In this document: positions 34,215 through 44,641 of the stretch, piece after piece
Layout of the letters: each line of letters opens with the position of its first letter
Numbering within the stretch: position 1 is the first letter of the stretch
Assembly (NCBI RefSeq): GCF_002157835.1
Contig: NZ_CP020809.1
Coordinates: forward strand, 1,488,001 to 1,552,000
Source of the DNA: Mycobacterium dioxanotrophicus
GTDB taxonomy: Bacteria; Actinomycetota; Actinomycetes; Mycobacteriales; Mycobacteriaceae
DNA length: 64,000 nucleotides
Direction: 5' to 3'
The notes under the pieces: model-generated
What the model was told of the DNA's origin: nothing
The model's input: the letters and a program-made list of their open reading frames with translations, nothing else
Databases searched by the model: none
Made by a program: the position numbers and the translations under genes

Positions 34215-35837
34215 ATGAGCGATACGCACGTCGTCACCAATCAGGTCCCGCCGCTGGAGGACTTCAATCCCGCCGCCTCCCCGGTGCTGACCGAAGCACT
34301 CATCCGTGAAGGCGGCGAGTGGGGTCTCGACGAGGTCAACGCGGTCGGGGCGCTGAACGGCAGTGCTCAGGTGCAGCGGTGGGGCGAGCTCGCCGATCGC
34401 AACCAGCCGATCCTGCACACCCACGACCGGTACGGTCACCGCGTCGACGAAGTCGAGTACGACCCCGCGTACCACGAACTCATGACCGCGGCGGTCAAGC
34501 ATGGCCTGCACGCGGCGCCGTGGGCGGACGACCGGCCCGGCTCACATGTGGTGCGCGCGGCCAAGACCTCGGTGTGGACCGCCGAGCCCGGTCACATGTG
34601 CCCGATCTCGATGACCTACGCCGTCGTCCCCGCACTGCGGTTCAACCCGGAGCTGGCCAAGGTCTACGAACCCCTGCTGACCAGCCGCGTCTACGATCCC
34701 GAACTCACGGTGCCGTCGACCAAACCCGGTATCACCGCGGGCATGTCGATGACCGAAAAGCAGGGTGGTTCCGACGTCCGCGCCGGCACCACGCAGGCCG
34801 TGCCCAACGGTGACGGCACGTACTCGCTCACGGGCCACAAGTGGTTCACCTCGGCGCCGATGGGGGACATCTTCCTGGTGTTGGCGCAAGCTCCGAATGG
34901 GCTGAGCTGCTTCTTCCTGCCGCGGGTGCTGCCCGACGGCAGCCGCAACCGAATGTTCCTGCAGCGCCTCAAGGACAAGCTCGGCAACCACGCCAACGCG
35001 TCCAGCGAGGTCGAGTATGACGGCGCCACCGCCTGGCTCGTCGGTGAAGAGGGTCGAGGGGTGAAGACCATCATCGAGATGGTCAACCTGACCAGGCTCG
35101 ACTGCACGTTGGGCAGTGCCACCAGCATGCGGACCGGGTTGAGCCGCGCCGTGCACCACGCTCAGCATCGAAAGGCCTTCGGCGCCTATCTGATCGACCA
35201 GCCACTGATGCGCAATGTGCTCGCCGATCTGGCCGTCGAGGCCGAGGCCGCGACCATGCTCGCCATGCGGATGGCCGGTGCGACCGACAAGGCGGTGCGG
35301 GGCGACGAACGCGAAGGCCTGCTGCGGCGTATCGGCCTGGCCGCAGGCAAGTACTGGGTGTGCAAGCGTGCCACGCCGCACGCCGGTGAGGCCATGGAGT
35401 GCCTTGGCGGCAACGGCTACGTCGAGGAGTCGGGCATGCCGCGGCTGTACCGGGAGGCGCCGCTGATGGGCATCTGGGAAGGCTCCGGCAATGTCAGCGC
35501 GTTGGATACGTTGCGCGCCATGGCAACTCGCCCCGAATGCGTGGAGGTGCTGTTCGACGAGTTGGCGCTGGGTCAGGATCCGCGGCTGGACGCCCATGCC
35601 GCGGCGCTCAAGGCGCAGCTCGGCGAATTCGACAACATCGAGTACCGGGCCCGCAAGGTTGCCGAAGACATCAGTCTGGCGTTGCAGGGCTCGTTGCTGG
35701 TGCGCCACGGTCACCCGGCGGTGGCCGAAGCATTCCTGGCCAGCCGGCTCGGCGGGCAGTGGGGTGGTGCCTTCGGGACCCTGCCCACCGGGCTGGATCT
35801 CGCGCCGATCATCGAGCGCGCGTTGGTCAAAGGATGA
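34215..35837 (+). CDS. fadE8: Acyl-CoA dehydrogenase, AidB-like (FadE8 equivalent)
   Basis: The 540-residue flavoprotein belongs to the AidB branch of acyl-CoA dehydrogenases, larger than the usual 380-400. Visible sites are MTEKQGGSDVRAGTTQA in the substrate/FAD region, HKWFTSAPMGD, QHRKAFGAYLIDQPLM and ECLGGNGYVEESGMPRLYRE near the C-terminal part of the active site. AidB-type proteins also bind DNA in E. coli and are linked to alkylation damage. Position after nfo matches Rv0672. Its stop overlaps the next ATG by 4 bp (ATGA), so the genes are translationally coupled. Confidence 0.92.
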   Translation: MSDTHVVTNQVPPLEDFNPAASPVLTEALIREGGEWGLDEVNAVGALNGSAQVQRWGELADRNQPILHTHDRYGHRVDEVEYDPAYHELMTAAVKHGLHAAPWADDRPGSHVVRAAKTSVWTAEPGHMCPISMTYAVVPALRFNPELAKVYEPLLTSRVYDPELTVPSTKPGITAGMSMTEKQGGSDVRAGTTQAVPNGDGTYSLTGHKWFTSAPMGDIFLVLAQAPNGLSCFFLPRVLPDGSRNRMFLQRLKDKLGNHANASSEVEYDGATAWLVGEEGRGVKTIIEMVNLTRLDCTLGSATSMRTGLSRAVHHAQHRKAFGAYLIDQPLMRNVLADLAVEAEAATMLAMRMAGATDKAVRGDEREGLLRRIGLAAGKYWVCKRATPHAGEAMECLGGNGYVEESGMPRLYREAPLMGIWEGSGNVSALDTLRAMATRPECVEVLFDELALGQDPRLDAHAAALKAQLGEFDNIEYRARKVAEDISLALQGSLLVRHGHPAVAEAFLASRLGGQWGGAFGTLPTGLDLAPIIERALVKG

Positions 35838-36754
35838 GCGTCGACTTCGGCAACCTCAGCACCCTGACCTATGAGGTCACCGACCGCGTCGCCCGAATCA
35901 CGTTCAACCGCCCGGACAAAGGCAATTCGATCGTGGCTGCCACACCGCTGGAGCTGGCGGCGTGTGTGGAGCGCGCAGACCTGGACCCTCAGGTACACGT
36001 GATCCTGGTGTCCGGTCGGGGTGAAGGGTTCTGCGCCGGATTCGATTTGAGCGCGTACGCCGACGGCACCTCGTCGGCTGGTGGCGCCGATTTTCGCGGC
36101 ACCGTGCTCGACGGGAAGACTCAGGCGATCAACCACCTGCCCGACCAGCCGTGGGACCCGATGATCGACTATCAGATGATGAGCCGGTTCGTGCGGGGAT
36201 TCTCCAGCCTGATGCGCGCCGACAAGCCGACGGTGGTCAAGATCCACGGCTACTGCGTCGCAGGTGGAACCGACATCGCGTTGCACGCCGACCAGGAGAT
36301 CGCGGCGTCCGATGCCAAGATCGGGTATCCGCCGATGCGGGTGTGGGGGGTGCCTGCGGCCGGGCTGTGGGCACACCGGCTCGGTGATCAACGCGCGAAA
36401 CGCCTTCTGTTCACCGGGGATTGCATCACCGGCGCCCAAGCTGCGGAATGGGGGCTCGCCGTCGAGGCGCCAGCGCCCGCCGCTCTCGACGAGCGGACCG
36501 AGCGGCTCGTCGAACGCATCGCGGCGATGCCGGTGAACCAGCTCATCATGGCGAAGCTGGCCTGCAACACCGCGCTGCTGCAGCAAGGGGTGGCCACCAG
36601 TCAGATGGTCAGCACTGTGTTCGACGGCATCGCCCGGCACACCCCCGAAGGTCACGCGTTCGTCGCCGACGCCCGCGAACACGGGTTCCGGGAGGCGGTC
36701 CGGCACCGCGACGAACCCATGGGCGATTACGGGCGCCGGACCTCCGGGGTGTGA
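35834..36754 (+). CDS. echA4: Enoyl-CoA hydratase/isomerase (EchA4 equivalent)
   Basis: The 306-residue crotonase-fold protein has an N-terminal strand set (ARITFNRPDKGNSIVAATP), the oxyanion-hole segment GRGEGFCAGFDLSAYA near residue 65, and KIHGYCVAGGTDIALHAD near 135. A long loop between these (about 75-120) is characteristic of this subgroup. No assignment between hydratase, isomerase and hydrolase activity is possible from the motifs alone. It is coupled by ATGA to the acyl-CoA dehydrogenase and followed by the PaaX regulator gene, as Rv0673 is. Confidence 0.91.
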   Translation: MSVDFGNLSTLTYEVTDRVARITFNRPDKGNSIVAATPLELAACVERADLDPQVHVILVSGRGEGFCAGFDLSAYADGTSSAGGADFRGTVLDGKTQAINHLPDQPWDPMIDYQMMSRFVRGFSSLMRADKPTVVKIHGYCVAGGTDIALHADQEIAASDAKIGYPPMRVWGVPAAGLWAHRLGDQRAKRLLFTGDCITGAQAAEWGLAVEAPAPAALDERTERLVERIAAMPVNQLIMAKLACNTALLQQGVATSQMVSTVFDGIARHTPEGHAFVADAREHGFREAVRHRDEPMGDYGRRTSGV

Positions 36755-36757
36755 CGG

Positions 36758-37489
36758 GTGCCCACGCTGAACCGGATGACGGCCAGGTCGGTCGTGCTGA
36801 GCGTGCTGCTCGGTGCGCACCCGGCCTGGGCCAGTGCCGCTGAACTCATCAGGCTCACAGCGGATTTCGATATCAAGGAAACCGCATTGCGGGTGGCGCT
36901 GACCCGCATGGTGGGGGCCGGTGATCTCGTGCGCTCCGAAGACGGCTACCGACTTGCCGACCGGCTGCTGGCCCGGCAGCGCCGCCAGGACGACGCCATC
37001 AACCCACGCCTGCGCCCCGACGGCGGAGAATGGCTCACGCTCGTCATCACCAGCGTCGGCACCGACGCGCGCACCCGTGCCGCGTTGCGAACCACGTTGC
37101 AGCAGTATCGTTTCGCCGAGCTCCGCGAAGGCGTGTGGATGCGGCCCGACAACCTCGAGCAGGTGTTGCCGCAGGAGATCACCGAACGGGTGCGGCAGTT
37201 ACACACCCGTGACGATGACCCGGCCGAGCTGGTCGGACGGTTGTGGGATCTGCCCGGCTGGATGCGGACCGGCAATCGATTGCTCCACGACATCGCCTCT
37301 GCAGCAGATGTTCCGGGCCGGTTCGTGGCAGCCGCAGGCATCGTGCGACATCTGCTCACCGACCCGGTACTGCCCGACGAACTGTTGCCCGCGGACTGGC
37401 CCGGCACGCGATTACGCACGGCCTACACCGAATTCGCCGCTGAACTCGTCGAGCGGCGCGACCGGACCGAACTCACGGAGGCGACATGA
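36758..37489 (+). CDS. PaaX-family transcriptional regulator
   Basis: The 243-residue protein has the PaaX layout: an N-terminal winged helix (SVVLSVLLGAHPAWASAAEL, then KETALRVALTRMVGAGDLVR and DGYRLADRLLARQRRQ), a central domain with TRAALRTTLQQYRFAELREG and VWMRPDNLE, and a helical C-terminal part. PaaX represses phenylacetate degradation in E. coli and responds to phenylacetyl-CoA; here it lies inside an acyl-CoA operon and probably senses a CoA thioester of that pathway. The GTG start at 36758 follows echA4 by 3 bp, and its stop overlaps echA5 by ATGA. It corresponds to Rv0674. Confidence 0.87.
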   Translation: MPTLNRMTARSVVLSVLLGAHPAWASAAELIRLTADFDIKETALRVALTRMVGAGDLVRSEDGYRLADRLLARQRRQDDAINPRLRPDGGEWLTLVITSVGTDARTRAALRTTLQQYRFAELREGVWMRPDNLEQVLPQEITERVRQLHTRDDDPAELVGRLWDLPGWMRTGNRLLHDIASAADVPGRFVAAAGIVRHLLTDPVLPDELLPADWPGTRLRTAYTEFAAELVERRDRTELTEAT

Positions 37490-38253
37490 CCGAACCCGTC
37501 CGGACCGAACGCAATGGCGCGGTGACCACCGTGATCCTGCACCGTCCGCACGCCCGCAACGCGGTGGACGGTCCGACCGCGGCTGCGCTCGTCGCGGCGT
37601 TCGAGGAGTTCGACGCCGACGACTCCGCATCAGTTGCCGTGTTCTGGGGCGACGGTGGAACATTTTGTGCCGGGGCCGATCTCAAGGCCTTCGGCACCCC
37701 GCAGTCCAACACCCTGAGCACCGTGGGCCCAGGCCCGATGGGGCCCAGTCGAATGGTCCTGTCCAAACCTGTGATCGCGGCCATCAGCGGTTACGCCGTG
37801 GCCGGCGGCCTGGAGTTGGCACTCTGGTGCGATATGCGGGTGGTCGAAGAGGACGCGGTGCTCGGTGTGTTCTGCCGACGCTGGGGTGTCCCGCTCATTG
37901 ATGGGGGCACCGTGCGGCTGCCGCGGCTCATCGGCGAAAGCCGGGCGATGGACCTCATCCTCACCGGCCGTGCCGTCGACGCCGCCGAGGCCCACGCGAT
38001 CGGTCTGGCCAACAGGGTGGTCCCCAAAGGCGACGCGCGTACCGCGGCAGAGGAATTGGCGGCGCAACTGGGGGCGCTACCTCAGCAGTGCCTGCGCGCC
38101 GATCGGCTGTCGGCGCTGCGCCAGTGGGGCCAATCGGAGCAGGCGGCAATGGAATTCGAGTTCGGCAGCATCGAACAGGTCAAGCACGAGGCGGCACATG
38201 GTGCCGGCCGATTCGCCGCCGGTGCGGGCCGCCACGGCGCCAGCGCCAGCTGA
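37486..38253 (+). CDS. echA5: Enoyl-CoA hydratase (EchA5 equivalent)
   Basis: The 255-residue crotonase has VTTVILHRPHARNAVDGPTA at the N-terminus, oxyanion-hole segment GDGGTFCAGADLKAFG near residue 56, AAISGYAVAGGLELALWCD near 97 and VFCRRWGVPLIDGGTVRLPR near 130. The conserved glutamate of classical hydratases around the ELALWCD/FCRR region is only partly evident, so another crotonase reaction is possible. It is the last gene of the fadE8-echA4-paaX-echA5 operon and corresponds to Rv0675, the last gene before the synteny break described under findings. Confidence 0.91.
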   Translation: MTEPVRTERNGAVTTVILHRPHARNAVDGPTAAALVAAFEEFDADDSASVAVFWGDGGTFCAGADLKAFGTPQSNTLSTVGPGPMGPSRMVLSKPVIAAISGYAVAGGLELALWCDMRVVEEDAVLGVFCRRWGVPLIDGGTVRLPRLIGESRAMDLILTGRAVDAAEAHAIGLANRVVPKGDARTAAEELAAQLGALPQQCLRADRLSALRQWGQSEQAAMEFEFGSIEQVKHEAAHGAGRFAAGAGRHGASAS

Positions 38254-38258
38254 GCCGT

Positions 38259-38774
38259 TCAGAACGCGCGACTTCCCGAGGGTTGCAAGACGAAACCGTG
38301 GCCCTGGAAATCGGTACAGGCAACGACGTCGCCGTCATCAACGCGGCAGGACGCTGACCCGATGGACAGACTCTGACCCGGTTTGAGAACGGTGTCGGCG
38401 AACGGCGGACACTGGCCGCCCCGCCGAAACAGGGAATACGGGTCGGGGCTGGTGCTGTGGGTGAGCTTGGTGGCCAGTGCGCAGGCGCCGCGGCCGGCGT
38501 AGCCGTCGTCGGTATCCGTGGTGGGCAGTCCCGGAATGTTGCCTTCGCACATCACATAGCTGACGATCCGGCAGCTGATCCCAGTCTCGGTGCCGAAGAA
38601 CAGGAACCCACTCCATTGGCGTCCCGGTCTGGTGAAACTCGAGCTGTCGGGGTGAGTAAAGGCTGGATCGGTACGGGCGAGCTGTTCGCGAATCATGACA
38701 GCCACTGCAACCAACGATACTGTGACGACCACAATCCCAACGCCGAGCAGAGTGAGCCGCAGGCGCCGAGTCAT
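38259..38774 (-). CDS. Membrane-anchored or secreted Cys-containing protein, unknown function
   Basis: The 171-residue protein has one N-terminal hydrophobic segment (about 7-28, RLTLLGVGIVVVTVSLVAVA) and a soluble exterior domain. It contains six cysteines (in ISCRIV, VMCEG, GACAL, GQCPPF, ASCRV, VACTDF), consistent with disulphides outside the membrane, and an FVLQPSGSRAF end. I do not recognise a family, though mycobacteria carry several small anchored proteins of this build. It is the last of three minus-strand genes, 9 bp after the gene at 38784-39497, and converges on echA5 with only 5 bp between stops. Confidence 0.7.
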   Translation of the reverse strand: MTRRLRLTLLGVGIVVVTVSLVAVAVMIREQLARTDPAFTHPDSSSFTRPGRQWSGFLFFGTETGISCRIVSYVMCEGNIPGLPTTDTDDGYAGRGACALATKLTHSTSPDPYSLFRRGGQCPPFADTVLKPGQSLSIGSASCRVDDGDVVACTDFQGHGFVLQPSGSRAF

Positions 38775-38783
38775 GCCCCGGGC

Positions 38784-39497
38784 TCAGCCTTCCAGCGCAA
38801 GCATCATGAGCTCGTCGAGCGCGTGCCCGAACAGTGTGATGTCGAAATCGGGCTCGAAGTAGGTGATGGCGAAGCCCTGCGGGTGGTCGGTGGACACCAG
38901 CAGGTCCGAGTAGGTTTCGCGGCCACCGATCCGCAACATCCGCAGCGGGTGGACACTGTCGGGCTCCAGATCCGCAGGCGGTGCCGACAACGGCTCGGGC
39001 CAACCCACATAGGCCGCGTATGTCTGCATGCGAGCGGGCGCGATGAGCCCGCAGGATTCCCCGTCCCATGTGGTGAACCCGGCGTGTACCGTCCGCAGAA
39101 AGGTATCGGCCTGCGGCGGAAGCGCTTCGAAGAACGTCGGATCGGTGTCACCGAACGTGGCCGGGTCTTCGCCGAGCCACACGGCGTGCGCTCCTTCGTC
39201 GTCGATCAGGACGTAGTCCAACGTCGGTGCGGGCAACCAGGAATGTTGCACGACGCGCACGTCGACCAGGCGTTCGCGCAGTGCCTGTGCGAACCGGGGG
39301 ATCATCGCCAGGAAGTCGGTGTTCCACAAGGCCATCGCGGCGGATCTGCGCTCATCGGGATCGCGAGACGCGGCCGTCGGCCACCAGGCGTCGGGGATGC
39401 GGTGACGTGTGTGTTCGCCGGGCTCAAGGATGGCGAACTGATTCGGTGCCCAGTCCGAGAACGCCTGGGTCAGCGCCGCTGTGTCGATATCCGCCAC
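38784..39497 (-). CDS. Unknown protein, candidate immunity partner of the HNH nuclease
   Basis: The 237-residue protein is soluble, acidic and rich in W, P and D, without signal peptide or membrane segment. No family is recognised. It lies 15 bp downstream of the candidate HNH nuclease on the same strand, the usual toxin-immunity order, and its acidic character would suit binding a basic nuclease. Blocks such as DYVLIDDEGAHAVWLGEDP and ITYFEPDFDITLFGHALDEL are distinctive and could seed a search. The immunity role is inferred from context only; it could equally be an unrelated housekeeping protein. Confidence 0.6.
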   Translation of the reverse strand: MADIDTAALTQAFSDWAPNQFAILEPGEHTRHRIPDAWWPTAASRDPDERRSAAMALWNTDFLAMIPRFAQALRERLVDVRVVQHSWLPAPTLDYVLIDDEGAHAVWLGEDPATFGDTDPTFFEALPPQADTFLRTVHAGFTTWDGESCGLIAPARMQTYAAYVGWPEPLSAPPADLEPDSVHPLRMLRIGGRETYSDLLVSTDHPQGFAITYFEPDFDITLFGHALDELMMLALEG

Positions 39498-39512
39498 GGA
39501 GTCAGCCTTTCA

Positions 39513-39995
39513 TCAGTGGACAGCGCAGTCCGCGAGCGCATTGATGATTTCGGTGAGCTCGCCGCGCTTGTGGTGCTGCAACGCGATCTGCTGTTGTTTC
39601 CAGCCTTCGTCGACCCCGACCATGTCTTCGGCGTGGCGCGCACCCTTGTTGAACCGGCTGACCCGCGTGGGCAACCACTGCAGGTTCAGAGCACCGTGGA
39701 TGACTTCCCACATGTGCTCGGGCGACAACTCCAGAAAGCGTGGGAGATAGAGCAATTCCACTTTGGGCACGATGTGGTTGACCGACACGTCAGGGGAGCC
39801 GTCGACCTTTGCGCCGATGGGCTGCCAGGGCTGCGACGGGTGAATGTCGCCGACCTCGGGCCGGGGTTCGCCCTGCAGCGCGACGTTCGGATACTTCACC
39901 ATCGGGCAGGGCAGTTTGCGGATGGCATCCCACAGCGGCCGCATCGGGCTGTCCGCAGGCACGTAGATCTGCCCCGCGCCCAAGTCGTCAGTCAC
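39513..39995 (-). CDS. Candidate HNH-type nuclease (orphan toxin-like domain)
   Basis: The 160-residue protein has a C-terminal half resembling HNH nuclease domains of polymorphic toxins. SVNHIVPKVELLYLPRF (first histidine), ELSPEHMWEVIHGALNLQWLP (NLQ-type block) and SRFNKGARHAEDMVG (N-x-KG block) occur in the expected order, followed by a helical KRGELTEIINAL end. There is no secretion or WXG domain, and an in-frame stop lies four codons before the GTG start, so it is not a visibly truncated longer toxin. The N-terminal 70 residues (QIYVPADSPMRPLWDAIRKL) are unrecognised. HNH assignment is by eye. Confidence 0.5.
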   Translation of the reverse strand: MTDDLGAGQIYVPADSPMRPLWDAIRKLPCPMVKYPNVALQGEPRPEVGDIHPSQPWQPIGAKVDGSPDVSVNHIVPKVELLYLPRFLELSPEHMWEVIHGALNLQWLPTRVSRFNKGARHAEDMVGVDEGWKQQQIALQHHKRGELTEIINALADCAVH

Positions 39996-40049
39996 CCTTC
40001 GAGCCTAAACGCGGATGCTCGGCGCCCGACGCACCAAATTGCGCACGCG

Positions 40050-40123
40050 AGCCGCTCACCGGCGACAGCGGTTGCGGGGCAATCCACCGCAAACCCTCGG
40101 GAGGCTGGTGCCGGTGAGCGGCT
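40050..40123. repeat. Nested inverted repeat upstream of the HNH gene
   Basis: AGCCGCTCACCGG (40050-40062) is perfectly inverted as CCGGTGAGCGGCT (40111-40123). Inside lies a smaller pair, GCGGT/ACCGC. The element fills most of the 140-bp gap between the HNH gene start and the stop of the next minus-strand gene. It may be a terminator of the SnoaL-like gene, a structured leader, or a small mobile palindrome. Confidence 0.6.
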
Positions 40124-40135
40124 GTGATTGTCGGC

Positions 40136-40582
40136 TCAGGCAGAGGCCGTCGGCTGCTGTGCCGCCGTGGGCACGAGACCGAGCTGCTGGAGCATGCCCA
40201 AGGTGTCCCAGGTGGCCCAGCTTTCGGCGATCTTGCCGTCGGCCATCCGGTCGGTGACGGTGAGCATGATCCTGGCGTGCCGGCCGGTCGGGGCCTGACC
40301 CATGAGTCCGCCGGTGTCGTCACCCTGTGCTTCGAGCATCGTGCAGACGAAGTCGCCTTCGGCCACTTGGTTTCTGATGTCAAATCGTATGTTGGAGAAC
40401 GACTGTCGATACATGCCCATGAGGCTTCTCATGTGCTCGGGCCCGCGTTGGTCTCCGAAGGGGTCTTGCGTGTCGTGGTAGGCAGCGCCGTCAGCGACAA
40501 GGTCGTCGAGCTCGGCCAGATCGCCTGATGCGAAAACCTCCCAGATCCGCCGGGAGACAGCTTTGTTCTGATCTTCGGCCAT
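40136..40582 (-). CDS. SnoaL-like ester cyclase family protein
   Basis: The 148-residue protein has the cone-shaped NTF2-like fold pattern of SnoaL/ester cyclases: SRRIWEVFASGDLAELDDLV, HDTQDPFGDQRGPEHMRSLM, FDIRNQVAEGDFVCTMLEAQ and DRMADGKIAESWATWDTLGM. Characterised relatives close polyketide rings; most genomic members are unassigned and may bind hydrophobic ligands. It stands alone on the minus strand between structured intergenic elements. No polyketide genes are nearby, so a cyclase role is doubtful here. Confidence 0.8.
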   Translation of the reverse strand: MAEDQNKAVSRRIWEVFASGDLAELDDLVADGAAYHDTQDPFGDQRGPEHMRSLMGMYRQSFSNIRFDIRNQVAEGDFVCTMLEAQGDDTGGLMGQAPTGRHARIMLTVTDRMADGKIAESWATWDTLGMLQQLGLVPTAAQQPTASA

Positions 40583-40599
40583 GATTGCGGCCTTTCGGT

Positions 40600-40641
40600 G
40601 AATACCGCACGGCAGAGAATGTCCGCACGAAAACGGTATTC
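40600..40641. promoter_or_regulatory. Inverted repeat upstream of the SnoaL-like gene
   Basis: GAATACCG (40600-40607) is perfectly inverted as CGGTATTC (40634-40641), 18 bp upstream of the start codon. The 26-bp spacer suits a looping or two-site regulator. No regulator gene is adjacent. Confidence 0.4.
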
Positions 40642-40716
40642 CTGTGAGGCCGCTTGTGACAGCCGCGGCCGGTCAGATGCTGCCAGAGGCAACAATCCGC
40701 AGATAGCTGACCTGCG

Positions 40717-41496
40717 TCAACCCACCCAGCTCGGCGGGCGTTTCTGCAGGAAGGCCAGCATTCCCTCGCGTGCTTCGTCGGAGACGAACAGCTCGGCCGA
40801 CATGCGCGTCAAGTCCTCGGCCCGCTCATCGAACGACCTCAGTATTGTCGCGGTGGTCAACGCTTTTGACGCGGCAAGGCCCTGCGGCGAGCCTTTCGCG
40901 ATCTCGGCGGTCAGGCCGGCGACGGTGCCCTCGACGTCATCGGCGGCCAGGGTGATCAACCCGATCGCCGCGGCCTCGGCGGCGCCGAACTTCTCGCCCG
41001 TGACGAAGTAGCGGCCCGCCGAGCGCGGCGTCATCTTCGGCAGCAGGGTCAGTGAGATGATCGACGGCGCTACGCCGATCCGGGCTTCGGTCAGCGCGAA
41101 CGTGCTGTTCTGACCGGCCACCACGAGATCGCACGCACCGACCAGACCGAGGCCGCCGGCTCGCACATGACCGTCGATCGCCCCGATGACCGGCATCTGC
41201 AGCTCGAGGATGGCGCGCAGTGTCTTGGTCATCTCGCGGGCGCGGTCGACGGCGATGTCGCGTGGTTCCGATGGTCCGCCGCCACTCGAACTCTCAGAGA
41301 GATCGGCTCCCGCACAGAAGGTTCCACCGGTATGGCCGATCACCACCACACGCACCGCAGGGTCGGCGGCTGCCCGGTCCAGGCCCTGGTGCAGCTGATC
41401 GACCAGGGCGGTGGACAACGCGTTGCGATTGTGTGGTGAGTCGAGGGTCAGGCGGGCGACGGCACCATCGACCGCGTATTTGATCAGTGTGCTCAT
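40717..41496 (-). CDS. echA7: Enoyl-CoA hydratase (EchA7 equivalent)
   Basis: The 259-residue crotonase has GAVARLTLDSPHNRNALSTA, oxyanion-hole segment TGGTFCAGADLSESSSG near residue 58 and AIDGHVRAGGLGLVGACDLV near 106, then TEARIGVAPSIISLTLLPKM carrying the likely catalytic glutamate. It is the last gene of the six-gene operon; its start overlaps the stop of the preceding acyl-CoA dehydrogenase by one base (TGATG). The most similar role in the Atu/Liu pathways is hydration of a glutaconyl-type CoA (AtuE/LiuC). Confidence 0.92.
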   Translation of the reverse strand: MSTLIKYAVDGAVARLTLDSPHNRNALSTALVDQLHQGLDRAAADPAVRVVVIGHTGGTFCAGADLSESSSGGGPSEPRDIAVDRAREMTKTLRAILELQMPVIGAIDGHVRAGGLGLVGACDLVVAGQNSTFALTEARIGVAPSIISLTLLPKMTPRSAGRYFVTGEKFGAAEAAAIGLITLAADDVEGTVAGLTAEIAKGSPQGLAASKALTTATILRSFDERAEDLTRMSAELFVSDEAREGMLAFLQKRPPSWVG

Positions 41497-42649
41497 CAGT
41501 ACGACCGCGGGAGGCCCAGCGAGGTCTGCGCCACGAAGTTGAGGATCATCTCGCGGCTGACCGGGGCGATGCGGGCCAGCTTCGATGCGGTCACGGCCGC
41601 GGCGATGCCGTACTCCTTGGTCAGACCATTGCCGCCGATGGACTGCACGGCCTGATCGACGGCACGCACCGACGCCTCACCGGCGGCGTACTTGGCCATG
41701 TTGGCGGCCTCGGCAGCGCCGAAGTCGTCGCCGTTGTCGTAGAGGGTCGCGGCCTTCTGCATCATCAGCTTGGCCAGCTCGATCTCGATGTGGTTCTGCG
41801 CCAACGGATGTGACAAGCCCTGGTGAGAACCGATCGGAACCTTCCAGACCTGGCGGGTCTTGACGTAGTCGACGGCCTTGTTGATGGCGAACCGGCCCAT
41901 GCCCACCGCGCTCGCGGCGCCCATGATCCGTTCCGGGTTCAGCCCGGCGAACAACTGCGCGATGGCCGCGTCCTCTGAACCGACGAGGGCATCGGAGGGC
42001 AGACGCACGTCGTCGAGGAACACCTGGAACTGGCTTTCCGGGCTGGTGATCTCCATCTCGATCTTGGTCCAGTGCAGACCCGGGGTGTCGGTGGGCACCA
42101 CGAACAGCGCGGGCTTGAGGTTGCCGGTCTTGTGATCTTCGGTGCGGCCGACGACCAGGACAGCCTGCGCCTGATCGATGCCGGAGATGAAGGTCTTCTG
42201 CCCCTTGATGATCCAGTCGCTGCCGTTGCGGCGGGCCGTGGTGGTGATGCGGTGGCTGTTGGACCCGGCGTCGGGCTCGGTGATGGCGAAGGCCATGGTG
42301 ATGGAACCGTCGGCGATGCCGGGGATCCAGCGCTTCTTCTGCTCCTCGGTGCCGAACTTGGAGATGATGGTTCCGTTGATGGCGGGGGAGACCACCATCA
42401 TCAACAGCGCCGAACCGGCCGCCGACATCTCCTCCATCACCATGCTGAGTTCGTACATGCCCGCACCGCCGCCGCCGTATTCTTCGGGCAGATTGACCCC
42501 GATGAAGCCGAGTTTGCCTGCCTCGTTCCACAATTCGGTGGTGTGCTGGCCCGACCGGGCCTTCTCCAGGTAGTAATCCTGACCGTAGTTGGCGGCCATC
42601 GCGGCCACCGCCTGGCGCAGCGCCTGCTGTTCTTCGGTTTCGATGAAGC

Positions 42650-42653
<4 letters not shown>
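41496..42653 (-). CDS. fadE12: Acyl-CoA dehydrogenase (FadE12 equivalent)
   Basis: The 385-residue protein has normal family length. Recognised blocks are FAITEPDAGSNSHRITTTA (substrate/FAD contact), KGQKTFISGIDQAQAVLVVG, FAINKAVDYVKTRQVWKVPI and QSIGGNGLTKEYGIAAAVTA, the last near the C-terminal FAD-binding motif. These enzymes introduce an alpha-beta double bond and pass electrons to ETF. The position between biotin-dependent carboxylase and crotonase genes suggests oxidation of a branched acyl-CoA. Start and stop overlap both neighbours, so it is strictly coupled. Confidence 0.93.
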
Positions 42654-44632
<1,979 letters not shown>

Positions 44633-44641
44633 TTCGTCAGC

